Shown: piece by piece, positions 1 through 10,400 of the stretch
Position numbering within the stretch: the first letter of the stretch is position 1
Layout: the number at the start of each line of letters is the position of its first letter
DNA from: Actinobacillus sp.
Lineage (GTDB): Bacteria > Pseudomonadota > Gammaproteobacteria > Enterobacterales > Pasteurellaceae
Length of the DNA stretch: 64,000 nt
Reading direction: 5' to 3'
Assembly (NCBI GenBank): GCA_020026055.1
Contig: JAHHRA010000004.1
Location: 1 to 64,000 of the forward strand
The notes under the pieces: model-generated
The model's input: the letters and a program-made list of their open reading frames with translations, nothing else
Database searches by the model: none
Told to the model about the DNA's origin: nothing
Position numbers and translations under genes: made by a program

Positions 1-54
1 CTTGTGACCCCAACATTATGAGTGTTGTGCTCTAACCAGCTGAGCTACATAGCC
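1..54 (-). tRNA. tRNA-Met(CAU), elongator, 3' end cut by window edge
   Basis: Read on the minus strand, the segment begins GGCTATGTAGCTCAG and carries the D-loop GCTGGTTAGAGC and an anticodon loop CTCATAA, giving anticodon CAU. The following GGGGTCAC variable region resembles enteric elongator tRNA-Met rather than initiator tRNA. The T arm and acceptor 3' strand lie outside the window. The related CAU tRNA at 8626-8702 has the sequence features of tRNA-Ile2, so the two are distinguishable. Confidence 0.9.
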
Positions 55-92
55 AAAATCTATTGAATTTCCTCATCAGGATTGCGGGGTGC

Positions 93-121
93 ATTATGCT
101 GATATGAGCTATTTTCGTCAA
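93..121 (-). promoter_or_regulatory. sigma-70 promoter of the tRNA-Met gene
   Basis: On the minus strand TTGACG (116-121) and CATAAT (93-98) are separated by 17 bp and followed by a GC-rich discriminator, GCACCCC. This is typical of growth-rate/stringently controlled stable-RNA promoters. The start point would lie about 30 nt before the tRNA 5' end. Confidence 0.65.
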
Positions 122-308
122 CTATTTTTTTTGAAAAAATAGAAATTTCTGTTTATTCGCATAGAGAACAAACAATTTGAACTAAAGTCAAGTTCATCAT
201 AAAGAAAATATTAATAAATCTTTTATCATTTTTCAAAGAAATAAAATTTATAAAAAACAACTTGTAAATAAAATATAAAGAGAAGTGAGAAATATAAAAC
301 AGCTCATT

Positions 309-336
309 TTGTATTATGCGAAAAATCTTTTATAAT
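309..336 (+). promoter_or_regulatory. possible promoter of the fabZ operon
   Basis: TATAAT at 331-336 with a weak -35 (TTGTAT, 309-314) 16 bp upstream, about 40 nt before the fabZ start. The rest of the 321-nt gap 55-375 is very AT-rich, and I see no other gene or repeat in it. Confidence 0.4.
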
Positions 337-375
337 TCTAAACATTTTAAGAATATTTAAGAGGCTATCTTAACG

Positions 376-831
376 ATGACTACACAAGAAAATTACGTTA
401 TTGAAGTAAATGAATTAATGAAATATTTACCGCACCGTTACCCGTTTTTGCTTGTTGACCGCGTTTTGGGATATGAGAAAGGAAAGTCGTTGCGTGCGAT
501 TAAAAATATTAGTGTTAATGAACCCTGTTTTACAGGACATTTCCCAAATGAACCTATTTTCCCAGGTGTACTTATCTTGGAATCTCTCGCACAAGCTTCT
601 GGCATCTTAGCTTGTTTAACGAATGGAAAATTAGACAATGAACTCTATTATTTCGCTTCCATTGATAATGCACGCTTTAAACGTCCTGTTGTACCAGGCG
701 ATCAACTTATTTTAGAAATTACTTATGTAAAAGAACGTCGAGGAATATCTGTTTTTCATGCACAAGCAAGTGTTGATGGGAAAGTAGCTTGTGAAGCAGA
801 TCTTATGTGTGCAAGACGTAAAAAAGCATAA
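376..831 (+). CDS. fabZ: 3-hydroxyacyl-[acyl-carrier-protein] dehydratase FabZ
   Basis: Dehydrates (3R)-hydroxyacyl-ACP to trans-2-enoyl-ACP in fatty acid elongation, in the cytoplasm. The 151 residues cover the whole single-hotdog family. The active-site block [20 protein letters not shown] holds the catalytic His (residue 55) and Glu (residue 69). An AAGAGG ribosome site lies 11 nt before the ATG. The gene is 11 nt upstream of lpxA, the usual pairing, because FabZ and LpxA compete for 3-hydroxymyristoyl-ACP. The lpxD and bamA genes that often precede fabZ are not present; a tRNA gene lies upstream on the opposite strand. Confidence 0.97.
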   Translation: MTTQENYVIEVNELMKYLPHRYPFLLVDRVLGYEKGKSLRAIKNISVNEPCFTGHFPNEPIFPGVLILESLAQASGILACLTNGKLDNELYYFASIDNARFKRPVVPGDQLILEITYVKERRGISVFHAQASVDGKVACEADLMCARRKKA

Positions 832-842
832 GGTGAGATAGT

Positions 843-1637
843 ATGGGATTCATTCATTCAACAGCACAAATACATCCAACAAGTATTATAGAAGATGGGG
901 CTAATATTGGTGAAAATGTGAAGATTGGCCCTTTCTGTATTATTGGTAAGGATGTAGAAATTAGCAAAGGTACTAATTTACATTCTCATATTGTAGTGAA
1001 TGGCAGTACTAAAATTGGCGAATATAATGAAATTTTCCAATTTGCGTCGATTGGTGAAATCAATCAAGACCTTAAATATCATGGCGAAGCAACTAAAACT
1101 ATCATCGGTGATCGCAACCGTATCCGAGAAAGTGTAACTATTCATCGAGGAACTGTTCAAGGTGGGGGTGTTACACGAATTGGTGATGATAATCTGCTTA
1201 TGATCAATGCACATATTGCACACGATTGCCAGATCAAAAACCGTTGTATTTTAGCGAATAATGCAACTCTAGCAGGACACGTAGAATTAGATGATTTTGT
1301 AATTGTTGGCGGAATGTCAGCTATTCATCAATTTGTTATTATCGGTGCTCATGTTATGTTAGGTGGTGGGTCGATGGTAAGCCAAGATGTACCGCCTTAT
1401 GTTGTAGCTCAAGGCAATCATGCTAGACCGTTTGGTATCAATATTGAAGGTTTAAAACGCCGTGGGTTTGATAAACCAACTTTACGTGATATTCGTAATG
1501 TGTATAAACTTATCTATCGTAGTGGCAAGACTATTGAAGATGTTATGCCAGAAATTGAACAATACGCGAAACAAGACAGTGCTATCAGCTTCTTTGTCGA
1601 TTTTTTCAAACGTTCTACTCGAGGCATTATTCGTTAA
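843..1637 (+). CDS. lpxA: acyl-[ACP]--UDP-N-acetylglucosamine O-acyltransferase LpxA
   Basis: First enzyme of lipid A synthesis; transfers a 3-hydroxyacyl chain from ACP to UDP-GlcNAc. The 264-residue protein has the left-handed beta-helix hexapeptide repeats through about residue 190 and an alpha-helical C-terminus. The catalytic His is at residue 127 in INAHIAHDC. By counting alignment to E. coli LpxA, the chain-length 'ruler' Gly173 corresponds to Gly175 here and is conserved, so a C14 hydroxyacyl donor is the simplest prediction. It follows fabZ closely and is followed by a dyad repeat and an intrinsic terminator before lpxB. Confidence 0.97.
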   Translation: MGFIHSTAQIHPTSIIEDGANIGENVKIGPFCIIGKDVEISKGTNLHSHIVVNGSTKIGEYNEIFQFASIGEINQDLKYHGEATKTIIGDRNRIRESVTIHRGTVQGGGVTRIGDDNLLMINAHIAHDCQIKNRCILANNATLAGHVELDDFVIVGGMSAIHQFVIIGAHVMLGGGSMVSQDVPPYVVAQGNHARPFGINIEGLKRRGFDKPTLRDIRNVYKLIYRSGKTIEDVMPEIEQYAKQDSAISFFVDFFKRSTRGIIR

Positions 1638-1639
1638 GA

Positions 1640-1667
1640 TCACGCCCCGATTTTTGGAAGAATTTCT
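1640..1667 (+). repeat. dispersed dyad element, left half (copy after lpxA)
   Basis: TCACGCCCCGATTTTTGG followed by AAGAATTTCTC, starting 2 nt after the lpxA stop. It matches the left arm of the palindrome family seen complete at 16018 and 43034. The right arm is missing; an ordinary terminator follows. Confidence 0.7.
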
Positions 1668-1694
1668 CACCGCGTCTTAGTACGCGGTGTTTTT
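1668..1694 (+). terminator. intrinsic terminator between lpxA and lpxB
   Basis: 8-bp stem CACCGCGT / ACGCGGTG (1668-1675 and 1682-1689) with a 6-nt loop and a TTTTT tail at 1690-1694. It lies only 16 nt before the lpxB start, so lpxB expression from the fabZ promoter requires read-through. Confidence 0.8.
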
Positions 1695-1710
1695 CATTAT
1701 TGAGGACATT

Positions 1711-2874
1711 ATGCAAAAAAATAATCCAACAATCGGACTTGTTGCAGGAGAAGTATCTGGCGATATGCTCGGTGCTGCTCTAATTCAAGCCCTAAAAAAA
1801 ATCTATCCTCATGCGAAATTTGTCGGTATTTGTGGTGAGAAAATGCAAGCGCAAGGAGCAGAAACTTGGGTGAGTATGGAAGAGATTGCAGTGATGGGGT
1901 TAGTAGAAATCCTCAAACATTTGCCACGATTACTCAGAATCCGCAAACAAATTACAAAACGAATGTTGACTATTAGACCCGATATTTTCATCGGTATTGA
2001 TGCCCCTGAATTTAATCTTTATGTTGAAGAAAAGCTCAAACAACAGGGTATCAAAACAGTGCATTATGTTAGCCCCAGCGTTTGGGCATGGCGACAAAAA
2101 CGGATTCATAAAATCAAACGTGCTACTAATTTAGTACTAGCATTTTTACCGTTTGAAAAAGCATTTTATGACAAATTCCACGTGCCATGTCAATTTGTTG
2201 GACACAGTATGGCAGATCAAATCCCACTTCATCCTGACATGGATACCGCAGCAAAATTGTTGGGCATTGATCCGCATCAAACTTATTTGACCATTCTACC
2301 AGGAAGTCGTCATGCTGAAGTTGCTTTTCTCAGTAAACCTTTTTTGAAAACTGCTATTTTGCTCAAAAAACAATACCCTGATTTACAATTTCTTGTGCCA
2401 TTTGCAAATGCAAAACGCCGATCTCAATTTGAGAAAATGAAAGCAGAAATTGCTCCTGAATTACCAATGATTTTTTTTGACGGTAACGCACGCGAAGCAA
2501 TGCAAGTAGCAAGTGTAACTTTGTTAGCGTCAGGTACAGCCTCTTTAGAGGCGATGCTCTGCAAATCACCGATGGTCGTAGGGTATCGAATGAAACCTCT
2601 GACATACTGGTTTGCAAAAAAATTGATAAAAACACCATATATTTCGTTACCGAATTTGCTGGCAAATGCAACACTTGTGCCTGAATTAATTCAAGATGAC
2701 TGTGAAGAAACGAAATTAGCCGCTGCATTATCGCTGTATTTAAGTAAAGATCCGCAAGCGATCATCACAAGAGCAGAATTGATTGAACATTTTACTGCAT
2801 TACATAATAAAATTCGTTGCGATGCAGATAAGCAAGCTGCACTTGCAATAAAACAATTGCTAGAAAGTGAGTAA
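1711..2874 (+). CDS. lpxB: lipid-A-disaccharide synthase LpxB
   Basis: GT19 glycosyltransferase that condenses UDP-2,3-diacylglucosamine with lipid X to give lipid A disaccharide phosphate at the inner membrane. The 387-residue product matches the family along its length, with the N-terminal block [14 protein letters not shown], the central [14 protein letters not shown] and C-terminal [13 protein letters not shown] chose the ATG at 1711 because GAGG lies 6 nt upstream; an in-frame ATG at 1687 would start inside the terminator. rnhB begins 2 nt after its stop. Confidence 0.96.
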   Translation: MQKNNPTIGLVAGEVSGDMLGAALIQALKKIYPHAKFVGICGEKMQAQGAETWVSMEEIAVMGLVEILKHLPRLLRIRKQITKRMLTIRPDIFIGIDAPEFNLYVEEKLKQQGIKTVHYVSPSVWAWRQKRIHKIKRATNLVLAFLPFEKAFYDKFHVPCQFVGHSMADQIPLHPDMDTAAKLLGIDPHQTYLTILPGSRHAEVAFLSKPFLKTAILLKKQYPDLQFLVPFANAKRRSQFEKMKAEIAPELPMIFFDGNAREAMQVASVTLLASGTASLEAMLCKSPMVVGYRMKPLTYWFAKKLIKTPYISLPNLLANATLVPELIQDDCEETKLAAALSLYLSKDPQAIITRAELIEHFTALHNKIRCDADKQAALAIKQLLESE

Positions 2875-2876
2875 AA

Positions 2877-3464
2877 ATGATAGAAATGCTTTATCCAAAT
2901 GTGAAATATATTGCAGGCGTTGATGAAGTTGGGAGAGGACCTCTTATCGGAAATGTTGTCACAGCTGCCGTCATTTTAGATCCCGCACATCCAATTGCAG
3001 GGTTAAAAGACAGTAAAAAATTAAGCGAAAAAAAACGTGAAGCATTAGCAGAAGAAATTAAGGAAAAAGCTCTTGCTTGGAGTATTGCTTATGCTACGCC
3101 AGAAGAAATAGATAAACTTAATATTCTGCATGCTACAATGTTGGCAATGCAACGAGCAGTAAATAGTTTAAAAATTGTGCCTGAATTTATCTTCGTGGAT
3201 GGAAATCGCCTTCCTGAGTTTTCGATACCAGCTCAGGCTGTTGTAAAAGGAGATGATTGTATTGCCGAAATTAGTGCTGCATCCATTCTTGCGAAAGTGA
3301 CACGTGATGCGGAGATGTATACATTAGACATAAAACATCCAGAGTACGGTTTTGCTAAGCATAAAGGGTATCCGACAAAATTACACTTTGAAAAAATTGC
3401 AGAATATGGCATTTTACCTGAACATAGAAAAAGTTTTGCACCTGTAAAAAAGTATATGAAATAG
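2877..3464 (+). CDS. rnhB: ribonuclease HII
   Basis: Cleaves RNA in RNA-DNA hybrids and removes misincorporated ribonucleotides. The 195-residue protein has the DEVGRG motif (first catalytic Asp-Glu), DSKKL, the DGN motif and [14 protein letters not shown] with the third acidic residue. The last part, [10 protein letters not shown], is also standard. Start codon follows the lpxB stop by 2 nt, so the two are almost certainly translated from one mRNA, an arrangement common in gammaproteobacteria. Confidence 0.96.
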   Translation: MIEMLYPNVKYIAGVDEVGRGPLIGNVVTAAVILDPAHPIAGLKDSKKLSEKKREALAEEIKEKALAWSIAYATPEEIDKLNILHATMLAMQRAVNSLKIVPEFIFVDGNRLPEFSIPAQAVVKGDDCIAEISAASILAKVTRDAEMYTLDIKHPEYGFAKHKGYPTKLHFEKIAEYGILPEHRKSFAPVKKYMK

Positions 3465-3495
3465 TTTATTAAACATTGGAATACTGGAGAGAAAT

Positions 3496-5349
3496 ATGCT
3501 TGCACTGTGGCAAAGTGGAAATCAAGCGCTTATTTTGACGTTAATTTTCCTCTTGATTACGATTTTCTTATTCTTGCAGAATAAAATCCGTATGGATGTG
3601 ATTGCTTTGCTCGTAATTCTTGCTTTTAGTGTTTCAGGTATCTTAACTATCCCTGAAGTTTTCGCGGGATTTAGTGATGCTAATATTATTTTAATAGGGC
3701 TACTTTTTATCGTGGGGGAAGGTCTTATTCGGACAGGTGTAGCGTATTCTGTCAGTGAATGGCTTATTAAACGAGCAAAAAATAATGAAGTGCATGTCAT
3801 AGTGTTGTTAATGCTCTCTGTAGGTAGTCTTGGAGCGTTTATGAGTTCTACTGGTGTTGTAGCTATTTTTATTCCAGTCGTTATGGTCATTTGCCGAAAA
3901 ATGCAAATTTCACCACGTCGTTTGATGATGCCACTAAGTATGGCAGCATTAATTAGTGGAATGATGACATTAATTGCAACACCACCTAATCTTATTGTCA
4001 ATGCTGAACTTTTACGGATCAGTCAACAACGATTATCTTTCTTTTCTTTTACACCGATTGGAATTGTGATTTTATTTTTAGGTATTTTGTATATGCTCTT
4101 TATGACTTCTAGATTGACAATGTCTAGTGTGAATGAAGAAAAATCACCTCCTCGATTGTCTATTCTAGATCTTATCGCTGAATATAAAATAACGGAACAG
4201 ATGAAACGTGTAGTCGTGCGTGATAGTTCAGATTTTATTGATAATCCGATAGAAATTCTTGGGTTGCGTTCTCAATTTGGTATAAATGTCATTGCAATTG
4301 AGCGTTGGAAAAGATTGCGTTCTACTTTGCACGTTGAAGGAATTGGTAAAATGGAAATTAAAGCAAAAGATATTTTGCTTATTGATATGACCGATCCTAC
4401 ACTTGATTTTGAAGATTTTTGTCATCAACACAATTTAGTGCCAGCTGAGCTTTCAACTATTCAATTTAATCAACAAGCTCGTCTTTTGGGGATGGTAGAA
4501 ATTACACCTGTTCCTGACTCAGATTGTATTGGAAAAGAAGTAAGCCAATTGCATTTACGTTCGCGTTATGGGATCAATATTGTTGGTATTAAACGTAATG
4601 GTGAGATCTTAAGAAGTAATCTTATGCAAGAAAATTTACAACTTGGAGATCTTTTATTAGTTGTAGGTGCATGGAAATTGATTGAGAAAATGCGTCAAAC
4701 GACTAAAAATTTCTTTGTATTAGATTTTCCTGATGAAATTGAACAAGCTGCCCCCGCCTTAAATCAAGCACCTTATGCATTATTTTCAATTACCATTATG
4801 GTGGTGTTAATGGTATTTAACTTTGTGCCAAATGTCATTGCTGCATTAATTTGTTGCCTTATGTTAGCAAAATTCGGTTGTATTGATGCAAAATCAGCTT
4901 ATCGCTCTTTGCAATGGTCAAGTTTAATTTTGATTATTGGTATGATGCCGTTTGCGATTGCTTTGCAGAAAACAGGAGGAATAGATTTTATTGTCGATAA
5001 ATTGTTACTTTTCACAGGTAATTGGAGCACACACACACTTTTGATGATATTATTCATCGCTTGTGCAGTTGTTGGTTTATTTATTTCAAATACTGCGACA
5101 GCGATTTTAATTTCGCCGATCGCAGTAGAAATGGCACAACATTTACAAGTTTCACCTGTGCCATTTGCTATGGTAGTAGCCATTGCCGCATCTAGTGCAT
5201 TTATGACACCAATTTCTTCACCTGTAAATACAATGGTGATGGGATTGGGAAATTATAAATTTAGTGATTTTATGAAAATAGGTGTGCCTTTCACTATCAT
5301 TGTGATGATCGTAACGGTTTTACTTGTTCCTATTTTATTTCCGCTTTGA
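3496..5349 (+). CDS. SLC13/DASS-type permease with two RCK_C (TrkA-C) domains
   Basis: Inner-membrane anion permease of the sodium:sulfate/dicarboxylate type; the substrate cannot be told. About eleven hydrophobic segments are split by a soluble middle part (roughly residues 225-400) holding two consecutive TrkA-C-like modules, each with a GINV/IAI or GINIVGI core. The two membrane halves each carry the repeat characteristic of the fold (SSTGVVAIFIPVVM and SNTATAILISPIAVEMA). A good ribosome site, GGAGAG, precedes the ATG. It sits between rnhB and mog and may be co-transcribed with mog, whose ATG is 13 nt beyond the stop. Confidence 0.85.
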   Translation: MLALWQSGNQALILTLIFLLITIFLFLQNKIRMDVIALLVILAFSVSGILTIPEVFAGFSDANIILIGLLFIVGEGLIRTGVAYSVSEWLIKRAKNNEVHVIVLLMLSVGSLGAFMSSTGVVAIFIPVVMVICRKMQISPRRLMMPLSMAALISGMMTLIATPPNLIVNAELLRISQQRLSFFSFTPIGIVILFLGILYMLFMTSRLTMSSVNEEKSPPRLSILDLIAEYKITEQMKRVVVRDSSDFIDNPIEILGLRSQFGINVIAIERWKRLRSTLHVEGIGKMEIKAKDILLIDMTDPTLDFEDFCHQHNLVPAELSTIQFNQQARLLGMVEITPVPDSDCIGKEVSQLHLRSRYGINIVGIKRNGEILRSNLMQENLQLGDLLLVVGAWKLIEKMRQTTKNFFVLDFPDEIEQAAPALNQAPYALFSITIMVVLMVFNFVPNVIAALICCLMLAKFGCIDAKSAYRSLQWSSLILIIGMMPFAIALQKTGGIDFIVDKLLLFTGNWSTHTLLMILFIACAVVGLFISNTATAILISPIAVEMAQHLQVSPVPFAMVVAIAASSAFMTPISSPVNTMVMGLGNYKFSDFMKIGVPFTIIVMIVTVLLVPILFPL

Positions 5350-5362
5350 CGGGGGAGATTTT

Positions 5363-6294
<932 letters not shown>

Positions 6295-6301
6295 AAACTG
6301 T

Positions 6302-6348
6302 ATAACGCCTCAATATGCGGAAAATTTTTACTAAAATTGAGGCGTTAT
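6302..6348. repeat. dyad element, full copy after glnB
   Basis: ATAACGCCTCAAT ... GGAAAATTTTTAC ... ATTGAGGCGTTAT: long inverted repeat with the family's ACGCC/GGCGT ends and AAAATTTTT core, beginning 8 nt after the glnB stop. TTATT follows, so it may serve as terminator. Confidence 0.75.
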
Positions 6349-6465
6349 TATTTGATGAAAAACTACTCTAATTTAGCTTGAAATTAAAGAAAAAAGTATG
6401 CTGGCTATTAGCAAATACCAGATGAGAAATATAATTACACTTAAGATGAGAATTTAAAACACAAT

Positions 6466-6888
6466 ATGAAAATTTGGAAAAAAGAAATCACAGTTAATGA
6501 ACTCAACCAACGTTGTGCGAATTGTGCTGTTTCCCATTTAGGAATTCGCTTTACAAATTATGGTGATAATTGGCTTGAAGCAGAAATGCCAATTACTGAT
6601 AAAACAACTCAGCCGATGGGGTGGTTACACGGCGGAATTTCTTGTGCATTAGCCGAAACAGTTGGATCCGCGGCAGGCTTTTATTGTGTTGAAGATAAGT
6701 TAGTTACTGTAGGAGCGGAAATTAATGCTAGCCATTTACGTCCAATGAAAAAAGGAGACGTAGCACGTGCAGTAGCAACACCATTGAAAGTAGGTAATAA
6801 ATTACATATTTGGCAAATTGATATTTTTAATGCTGAGAATAAGCTTTGCTGTCGTTCACGGTTAACTTTATCGGTGATTGAACAATGA
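6466..6888 (+). CDS. menI: hotdog-fold thioesterase, YdiI/MenI family
   Basis: Hydrolyses acyl-CoA thioesters; E. coli YdiI acts on 1,4-dihydroxy-2-naphthoyl-CoA in menaquinone synthesis, which is the likely but unproven role here. The 140 residues match YdiI throughout, including QPMGWLHGGISCALAET with the catalytic Glu on the long helix and INASHLRPMKKG for CoA contact. Its TGA overlaps the hemH ATG (ATGA), so the two are translationally coupled, as in other Pasteurellaceae. Confidence 0.85.
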   Translation: MKIWKKEITVNELNQRCANCAVSHLGIRFTNYGDNWLEAEMPITDKTTQPMGWLHGGISCALAETVGSAAGFYCVEDKLVTVGAEINASHLRPMKKGDVARAVATPLKVGNKLHIWQIDIFNAENKLCCRSRLTLSVIEQ

Positions 6889-7853
6889 ACCAAAAAATCG
6901 GTGTTATTTTAGTCAATTTAGGTTCACCATCTGCCCCAACGCCCAACGCAGTGTCAGATTATTTATGGCAATTTTTGAGAGATAAACGTGTTGTCGATCT
7001 GCCAGCGTGGAAATGGTGGCCATTATTAAAAACGATTATTCTTCCACATCGAGCTAAACGTGTTGCTGAGCTTTATCGACAATCATGGACGAGCCAAGGT
7101 TCATTATTAATTGCTATTTCACAACAACAAAAAAAATTAGTACAACGTTATTTATCTGAACAAGGGATTGATGCACAAGTTGAATTAGCGATGACTTATG
7201 GTGAGCCGAGCATATCACATGCTGTTACAACTTTAATGCAAATTAAAGTAGCGAAAATCATCGTGTTGCCACTTTTTCCACAATACAGTAGCACTACAAC
7301 AGCAGCCGTTTTCGATGCTTTTGCAAAAGTTTGGCAAAAGCACCGTGATTTTCCGCCTTTTGAATTTATACATAATTATGCAGATAATCCAGATTATATT
7401 TATGCATTAGTACAAATAATTTCTCGTTATCTTAAAAAAGAAACATTCCTTTTATTTTCTTACCACAGTATTCCTCTTCGTTATGAAAAAGAAGGGGACA
7501 ACTATCGCCAGCAATGTGAACTTACTACTCAAAAAATTGTTGAAAAATTGGGATTAAAAGAGAATCAATGGGGAATAGCATTTCAATCGCGTTTTGGGCG
7601 AGAGGAATGGCTTTCTCCTTATACAGATGAATTTATGAAAACTGCTTTTGCAAATGGTATTCATAAAATTGCAGTTGTTTGTCCAGGATTTTCAGCAGAT
7701 TGTTTAGAAACAATAGAGGAAATTGCTCAAGAAAATCGCTCCTATTTTTTGCGGAATGGAGGTGAAGAATTCCAATACATTCCTGCTTTAAATACACAGC
7801 AGAATTATATTGTGGCACTTGGCAAAATAATTGCAAAAAAATGTAGGGATTAA
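6885..7853 (+). CDS. hemH: ferrochelatase
   Basis: Inserts Fe2+ into protoporphyrin IX, the last step of heme synthesis, at the inner membrane face. The 322 residues carry GVILVNLGSPSAPT at the N-terminus, LPLFPQYSSTTT, the FSYHSIP motif with the metal-binding His, and CPGFSADCLETIEEI with the catalytic Glu. Starts in an ATGA overlap with the upstream thioesterase. No clear terminator follows; a stable-RNA promoter begins about 60 nt downstream. Confidence 0.96.
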   Translation: MNQKIGVILVNLGSPSAPTPNAVSDYLWQFLRDKRVVDLPAWKWWPLLKTIILPHRAKRVAELYRQSWTSQGSLLIAISQQQKKLVQRYLSEQGIDAQVELAMTYGEPSISHAVTTLMQIKVAKIIVLPLFPQYSSTTTAAVFDAFAKVWQKHRDFPPFEFIHNYADNPDYIYALVQIISRYLKKETFLLFSYHSIPLRYEKEGDNYRQQCELTTQKIVEKLGLKENQWGIAFQSRFGREEWLSPYTDEFMKTAFANGIHKIAVVCPGFSADCLETIEEIAQENRSYFLRNGGEEFQYIPALNTQQNYIVALGKIIAKKCRD

Positions 7854-7916
7854 GCTTTACATTTACGATAACTTGTTGGATTTTAAAGCAAACGAATGGC
7901 AAGTTTTATTTTTTAG

Positions 7917-7944
7917 TTGCAAGCAAAAAATAACTTCGTATAAT
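7917..7944 (+). promoter_or_regulatory. promoter of tRNA-Leu
   Basis: TTGCAA (7917-7922), 16-bp spacer, TATAAT (7939-7944), followed by the discriminator ACCCCCAC, a composition typical of stringently controlled tRNA genes. Confidence 0.65.
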
Positions 7945-7968
7945 ACCCCCACATAAATCACCTCCTAT

Positions 7969-8054
7969 GCCTAGGTGGCGAAATTGGTAGACGCAGCGGA
8001 TTCAAAATCCGCCGGTGAATAACTGTGTCGGTTCGAGTCCGACCCTAGGCACCA
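7969..8054 (+). tRNA. tRNA-Leu(CAA)
   Basis: 86 nt including an encoded CCA. Acceptor GCCTAGG pairs with CCTAGGC; anticodon stem GCGGA/TCCGC encloses TTCAAAA, anticodon CAA. The long variable arm expected of a class II tRNA is present (CGGTGAATAACTGT), and GGTTCGAGTCC is the T arm. A single-gene unit with its own promoter. Confidence 0.96.
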
Positions 8055-8625
8055 ATACTGTTTTTCTTATTTTATATTCTTTCAAAGTCGATTACTCAAA
8101 AAGTAATCTTGTCCAATAACTCTATCGCCGTCAATTTCGCTAAAATTTTCTTAAAATTTAACGAGTAAAAACCATTTCGCTAACAGGCTAATTTAACTTT
8201 GAGAGCATATTGAAATTAAAAAGATGGAAATATTTGAGTTAATCCTTTGTACATTAAAAAGTTCTAACGTTTTTGCTAGTTACACATGGACATCGTTACT
8301 CACAGCGAATTATAAGCCTCATCACAAGAGGACAGATGAAAATATTTTTTCCGAATCTTGTAAGAAAAACTAAAAAATTAAAGATGACTTCAATAGAAAA
8401 CACATAGAAAAAAGAATTTTTTCATAAATATATCTGTTAACTTAATTTATTGAGTTTAAACAGACCAGAGTTTATCAATGCTTTCGTTTAAGATATTTGC
8501 AAATATTTAAATACCCAATTGCTATTTTCCAACTTTATATATGATGAATTTGTATAATACGAGATAGACAATGTAATACAGCAAAAATAGCAGAATAAGG
8601 ATTTGTAAAACAATTTGAAAGGTGA
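8055..8625. other. gene-free stretch between two tRNA genes
   Basis: No convincing coding frame. Around 8118-8165 a sequence (CGCCGTCAATTTCG, then AAAATTTTC, then TTAACGAGT) resembles a badly decayed dyad element of the family described elsewhere. Nothing else recognisable. Confidence 0.35.
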
Positions 8626-8702
8626 TGGTCCCCCCTGCCGGACTTGAACCAGCGACCAATCGATTATGAGTCGACTGCTCTAACCAACTGAGCTAAGAGG
8701 GG
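8626..8702 (-). tRNA. tRNA-Ile2(CAU; lysidine-modified type)
   Basis: 77 nt on the minus strand with acceptor CCCCTCT / AGGGGGG, D arm AGCTCAGTTGGTTAGAGC, anticodon stem-loop CGACTCATAATCG (anticodon CAU), T arm GCTGGTTCAAGTCCGGC and encoded ACCA. The TTGGTCGCTGGTTCAAGTCC region matches enteric ileX, not a methionine tRNA. By family knowledge it needs TilS to convert C34 to lysidine and read AUA. Confidence 0.88.
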
Positions 8703-8852
8703 AAAGAGCTTGGATTATATGGAAATTTTTATATAAAGTCTAATGAATTAGACTCAATGTCGTGTAATTATTATGCAAATAGCATATTTTATTGTGAATT
8801 GTTAGAGATTTTTGAATAGAAATAAAAAATATTTAAAATTTATGAAAAAGAT

Positions 8853-8881
8853 CTGTAGGAATTTTTTTGTTTATCTATAAT
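8853..8881 (+). promoter_or_regulatory. candidate sigma-70 promoter of glnA
   Basis: TATAAT at 8876-8881 with a weak -35 (CTGTAG, 8853-8858) at 17 bp, 37 nt before the ATG. No GG-N10-GC sigma-54 signature is visible, in keeping with the missing rpoN at the lpt-ptsN locus. Confidence 0.5.
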
Positions 8882-8918
8882 GATCAGCTTCTAATCGGCA
8901 AACTTTGAGGAAATTTTT

Positions 8919-10337
8919 ATGCAAAATGCAAGAGTAGTTGAAAGAGTGTTTTCATTAATTAAAGAAAACAATGTGAAATTTGTCGTGTTACATTTTACAG
9001 ATTTGCAAGGTAAAGAGCATGGAGTGTCTATTCCTGTTCAACTAGTTGATGAAGATTTATTTGAAGACGGTAAAATCTTTGATGGTTCTTCAGTAGATGG
9101 TTGGAAAGCAATCAATAAAGCAGATATGTTGCTCATTCCAATTGCAGAAAGTGCAGTGATGGATCCGTTTTATCAAATTCCAACACTTTCTCTTCGTTGT
9201 AATGTTTTTGAACCCCATACAATGCGACGTTATGAGCGTTGTCCTCGTGCTATTGCTTTACAAGCAGAAGAATACCTACGCAATACAGGTATTGCTGATG
9301 ATGTTTTTATTGGACCTGAAGTTGAATTTTTCCTCTTTGATGATGTACGTTTTGGCATTGCGAACAATGGAGTAAATTATATAGTTGATGATATAGAAGG
9401 TGCTTGGAATAGTAATAAAACTTACACAGATGGTAATAAAGCTTATCGTCCAATGCATAAAAGTGGCTATTGTGCAGTTGTGCCACAAGATCATGGGCAA
9501 GATATCCGTAGTGAAATGTGTTTGATTTTAACGGATATGGGGCTAGAAATTGAAGCACATCATCACGAAGTTGCAACTGCGGGTCAAAATGAAATTGCAA
9601 CAAAATTTAATTCACTCGTGAAGAAAGCTGACGAAACTCAAATTTATAAATATGTAGTACGTAATGTTGCGTTAAAATATGGTAAAAGTGCGTGTTTTAT
9701 GCCAAAACCAATCACAGGAGATAATGGTTCAGGAATGCATTGCAATATCTCTTTGACTAAAGATGGAAAAAATCTTTTCCAAGGAGAAAGTTATGCAGGA
9801 TTATCTGATATTGCACTTTATTTTATCGGCGGGATCATTAAACACGCAAAAGCATTAAATGCTTTCACTAACCCAACGACTAACTCTTATAAACGTTTAG
9901 TTCCTGGTTTTGAGGCTCCAGTTCTTCTTGCTTATTCAGCAGGGAATCGCTCTGCATCCATTCGTATTCCTGCAGTAACAACACCAAAAGCGACGCGTAT
10001 TGAAGCACGTTTTCCAGATCCGATGGCAAACCCATATCTTGCTTTTGCTGCTTTATTAATGGCGGGTATTGATGGTATTCAAAATAAGATTCATCCAGGT
10101 GATGCAATGGATAAGAACCTTTATGATCTCCCTCCTGAAGAATTACGAGATGTTCCTACTGTTGCAAGTTCTTTGGAAGAAGCGTTAAATGCGTTAGCAG
10201 CAGATAATGGTTTCTTGCAAAAAGGTAATGTGTTTGCCTCTGATTTTATTGATGCATTTATTGAGACTAAACGTAAAGAAGTAGAATATTTAAATATGAC
10301 ACCACATCCTGTGGAATTCGAAATGTATTACTATTAG
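8919..10337 (+). CDS. glnA: glutamine synthetase type I
   Basis: Dodecameric ATP-dependent amidation of glutamate. The 472-residue protein has the beta-grasp N-terminus ([12 protein letters not shown]), EVEFFLFDD and [14 protein letters not shown] for the metal sites, the ATP loop NGSGMHCN and the C-terminal NLYDLPPEE, whose Tyr402 is the adenylylation site acted on by GlnE. This marks it as the adenylylated GSI-beta class. Monocistronic: tRNA-Ile2 lies divergently upstream and a strong hairpin follows. The leader has AGGAAA 5 nt before the ATG. Confidence 0.97.
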   Translation: MQNARVVERVFSLIKENNVKFVVLHFTDLQGKEHGVSIPVQLVDEDLFEDGKIFDGSSVDGWKAINKADMLLIPIAESAVMDPFYQIPTLSLRCNVFEPHTMRRYERCPRAIALQAEEYLRNTGIADDVFIGPEVEFFLFDDVRFGIANNGVNYIVDDIEGAWNSNKTYTDGNKAYRPMHKSGYCAVVPQDHGQDIRSEMCLILTDMGLEIEAHHHEVATAGQNEIATKFNSLVKKADETQIYKYVVRNVALKYGKSACFMPKPITGDNGSGMHCNISLTKDGKNLFQGESYAGLSDIALYFIGGIIKHAKALNAFTNPTTNSYKRLVPGFEAPVLLAYSAGNRSASIRIPAVTTPKATRIEARFPDPMANPYLAFAALLMAGIDGIQNKIHPGDAMDKNLYDLPPEELRDVPTVASSLEEALNALAADNGFLQKGNVFASDFIDAFIETKRKEVEYLNMTPHPVEFEMYYY

Positions 10338-10354
10338 AAATACAGTTAAGATAA

Positions 10355-10380
10355 AAATGCCCATCAAACGATGGGCATTA
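10355..10380. terminator. bidirectional terminator between glnA and oapA
   Basis: AATGCCCATC / GATGGGCATT, 10-bp perfect stem with AAAC loop. On the minus strand a TTTTTAT tail follows, so it is best as the oapA terminator; glnA converges on it. Confidence 0.8.
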
Positions 10381-10400
10381 AATAGGCATAGATTTGATTT

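Noticed and set aside
1360..1390. LpxA acyl-chain ruler changed from Gly to Met
   Set aside because: After counting against E. coli LpxA, the ruler Gly173 maps to Gly175 and is kept; the Met (178) matches Gly176.
8118..8150. Short similarity of the 8.1-kb gap to glyS (ATCGCCGTCAATTTCG)
   Set aside because: Only about 27 nt match and neighbouring segments occur in the wrong order, so chance or a decayed dyad is likelier than a second glyS relic.
8820..8918. Sigma-54 promoter for glnA
   Set aside because: No GG-N10-GC spacing found; a sigma-70 -10 is present and rpoN is missing from its usual place.
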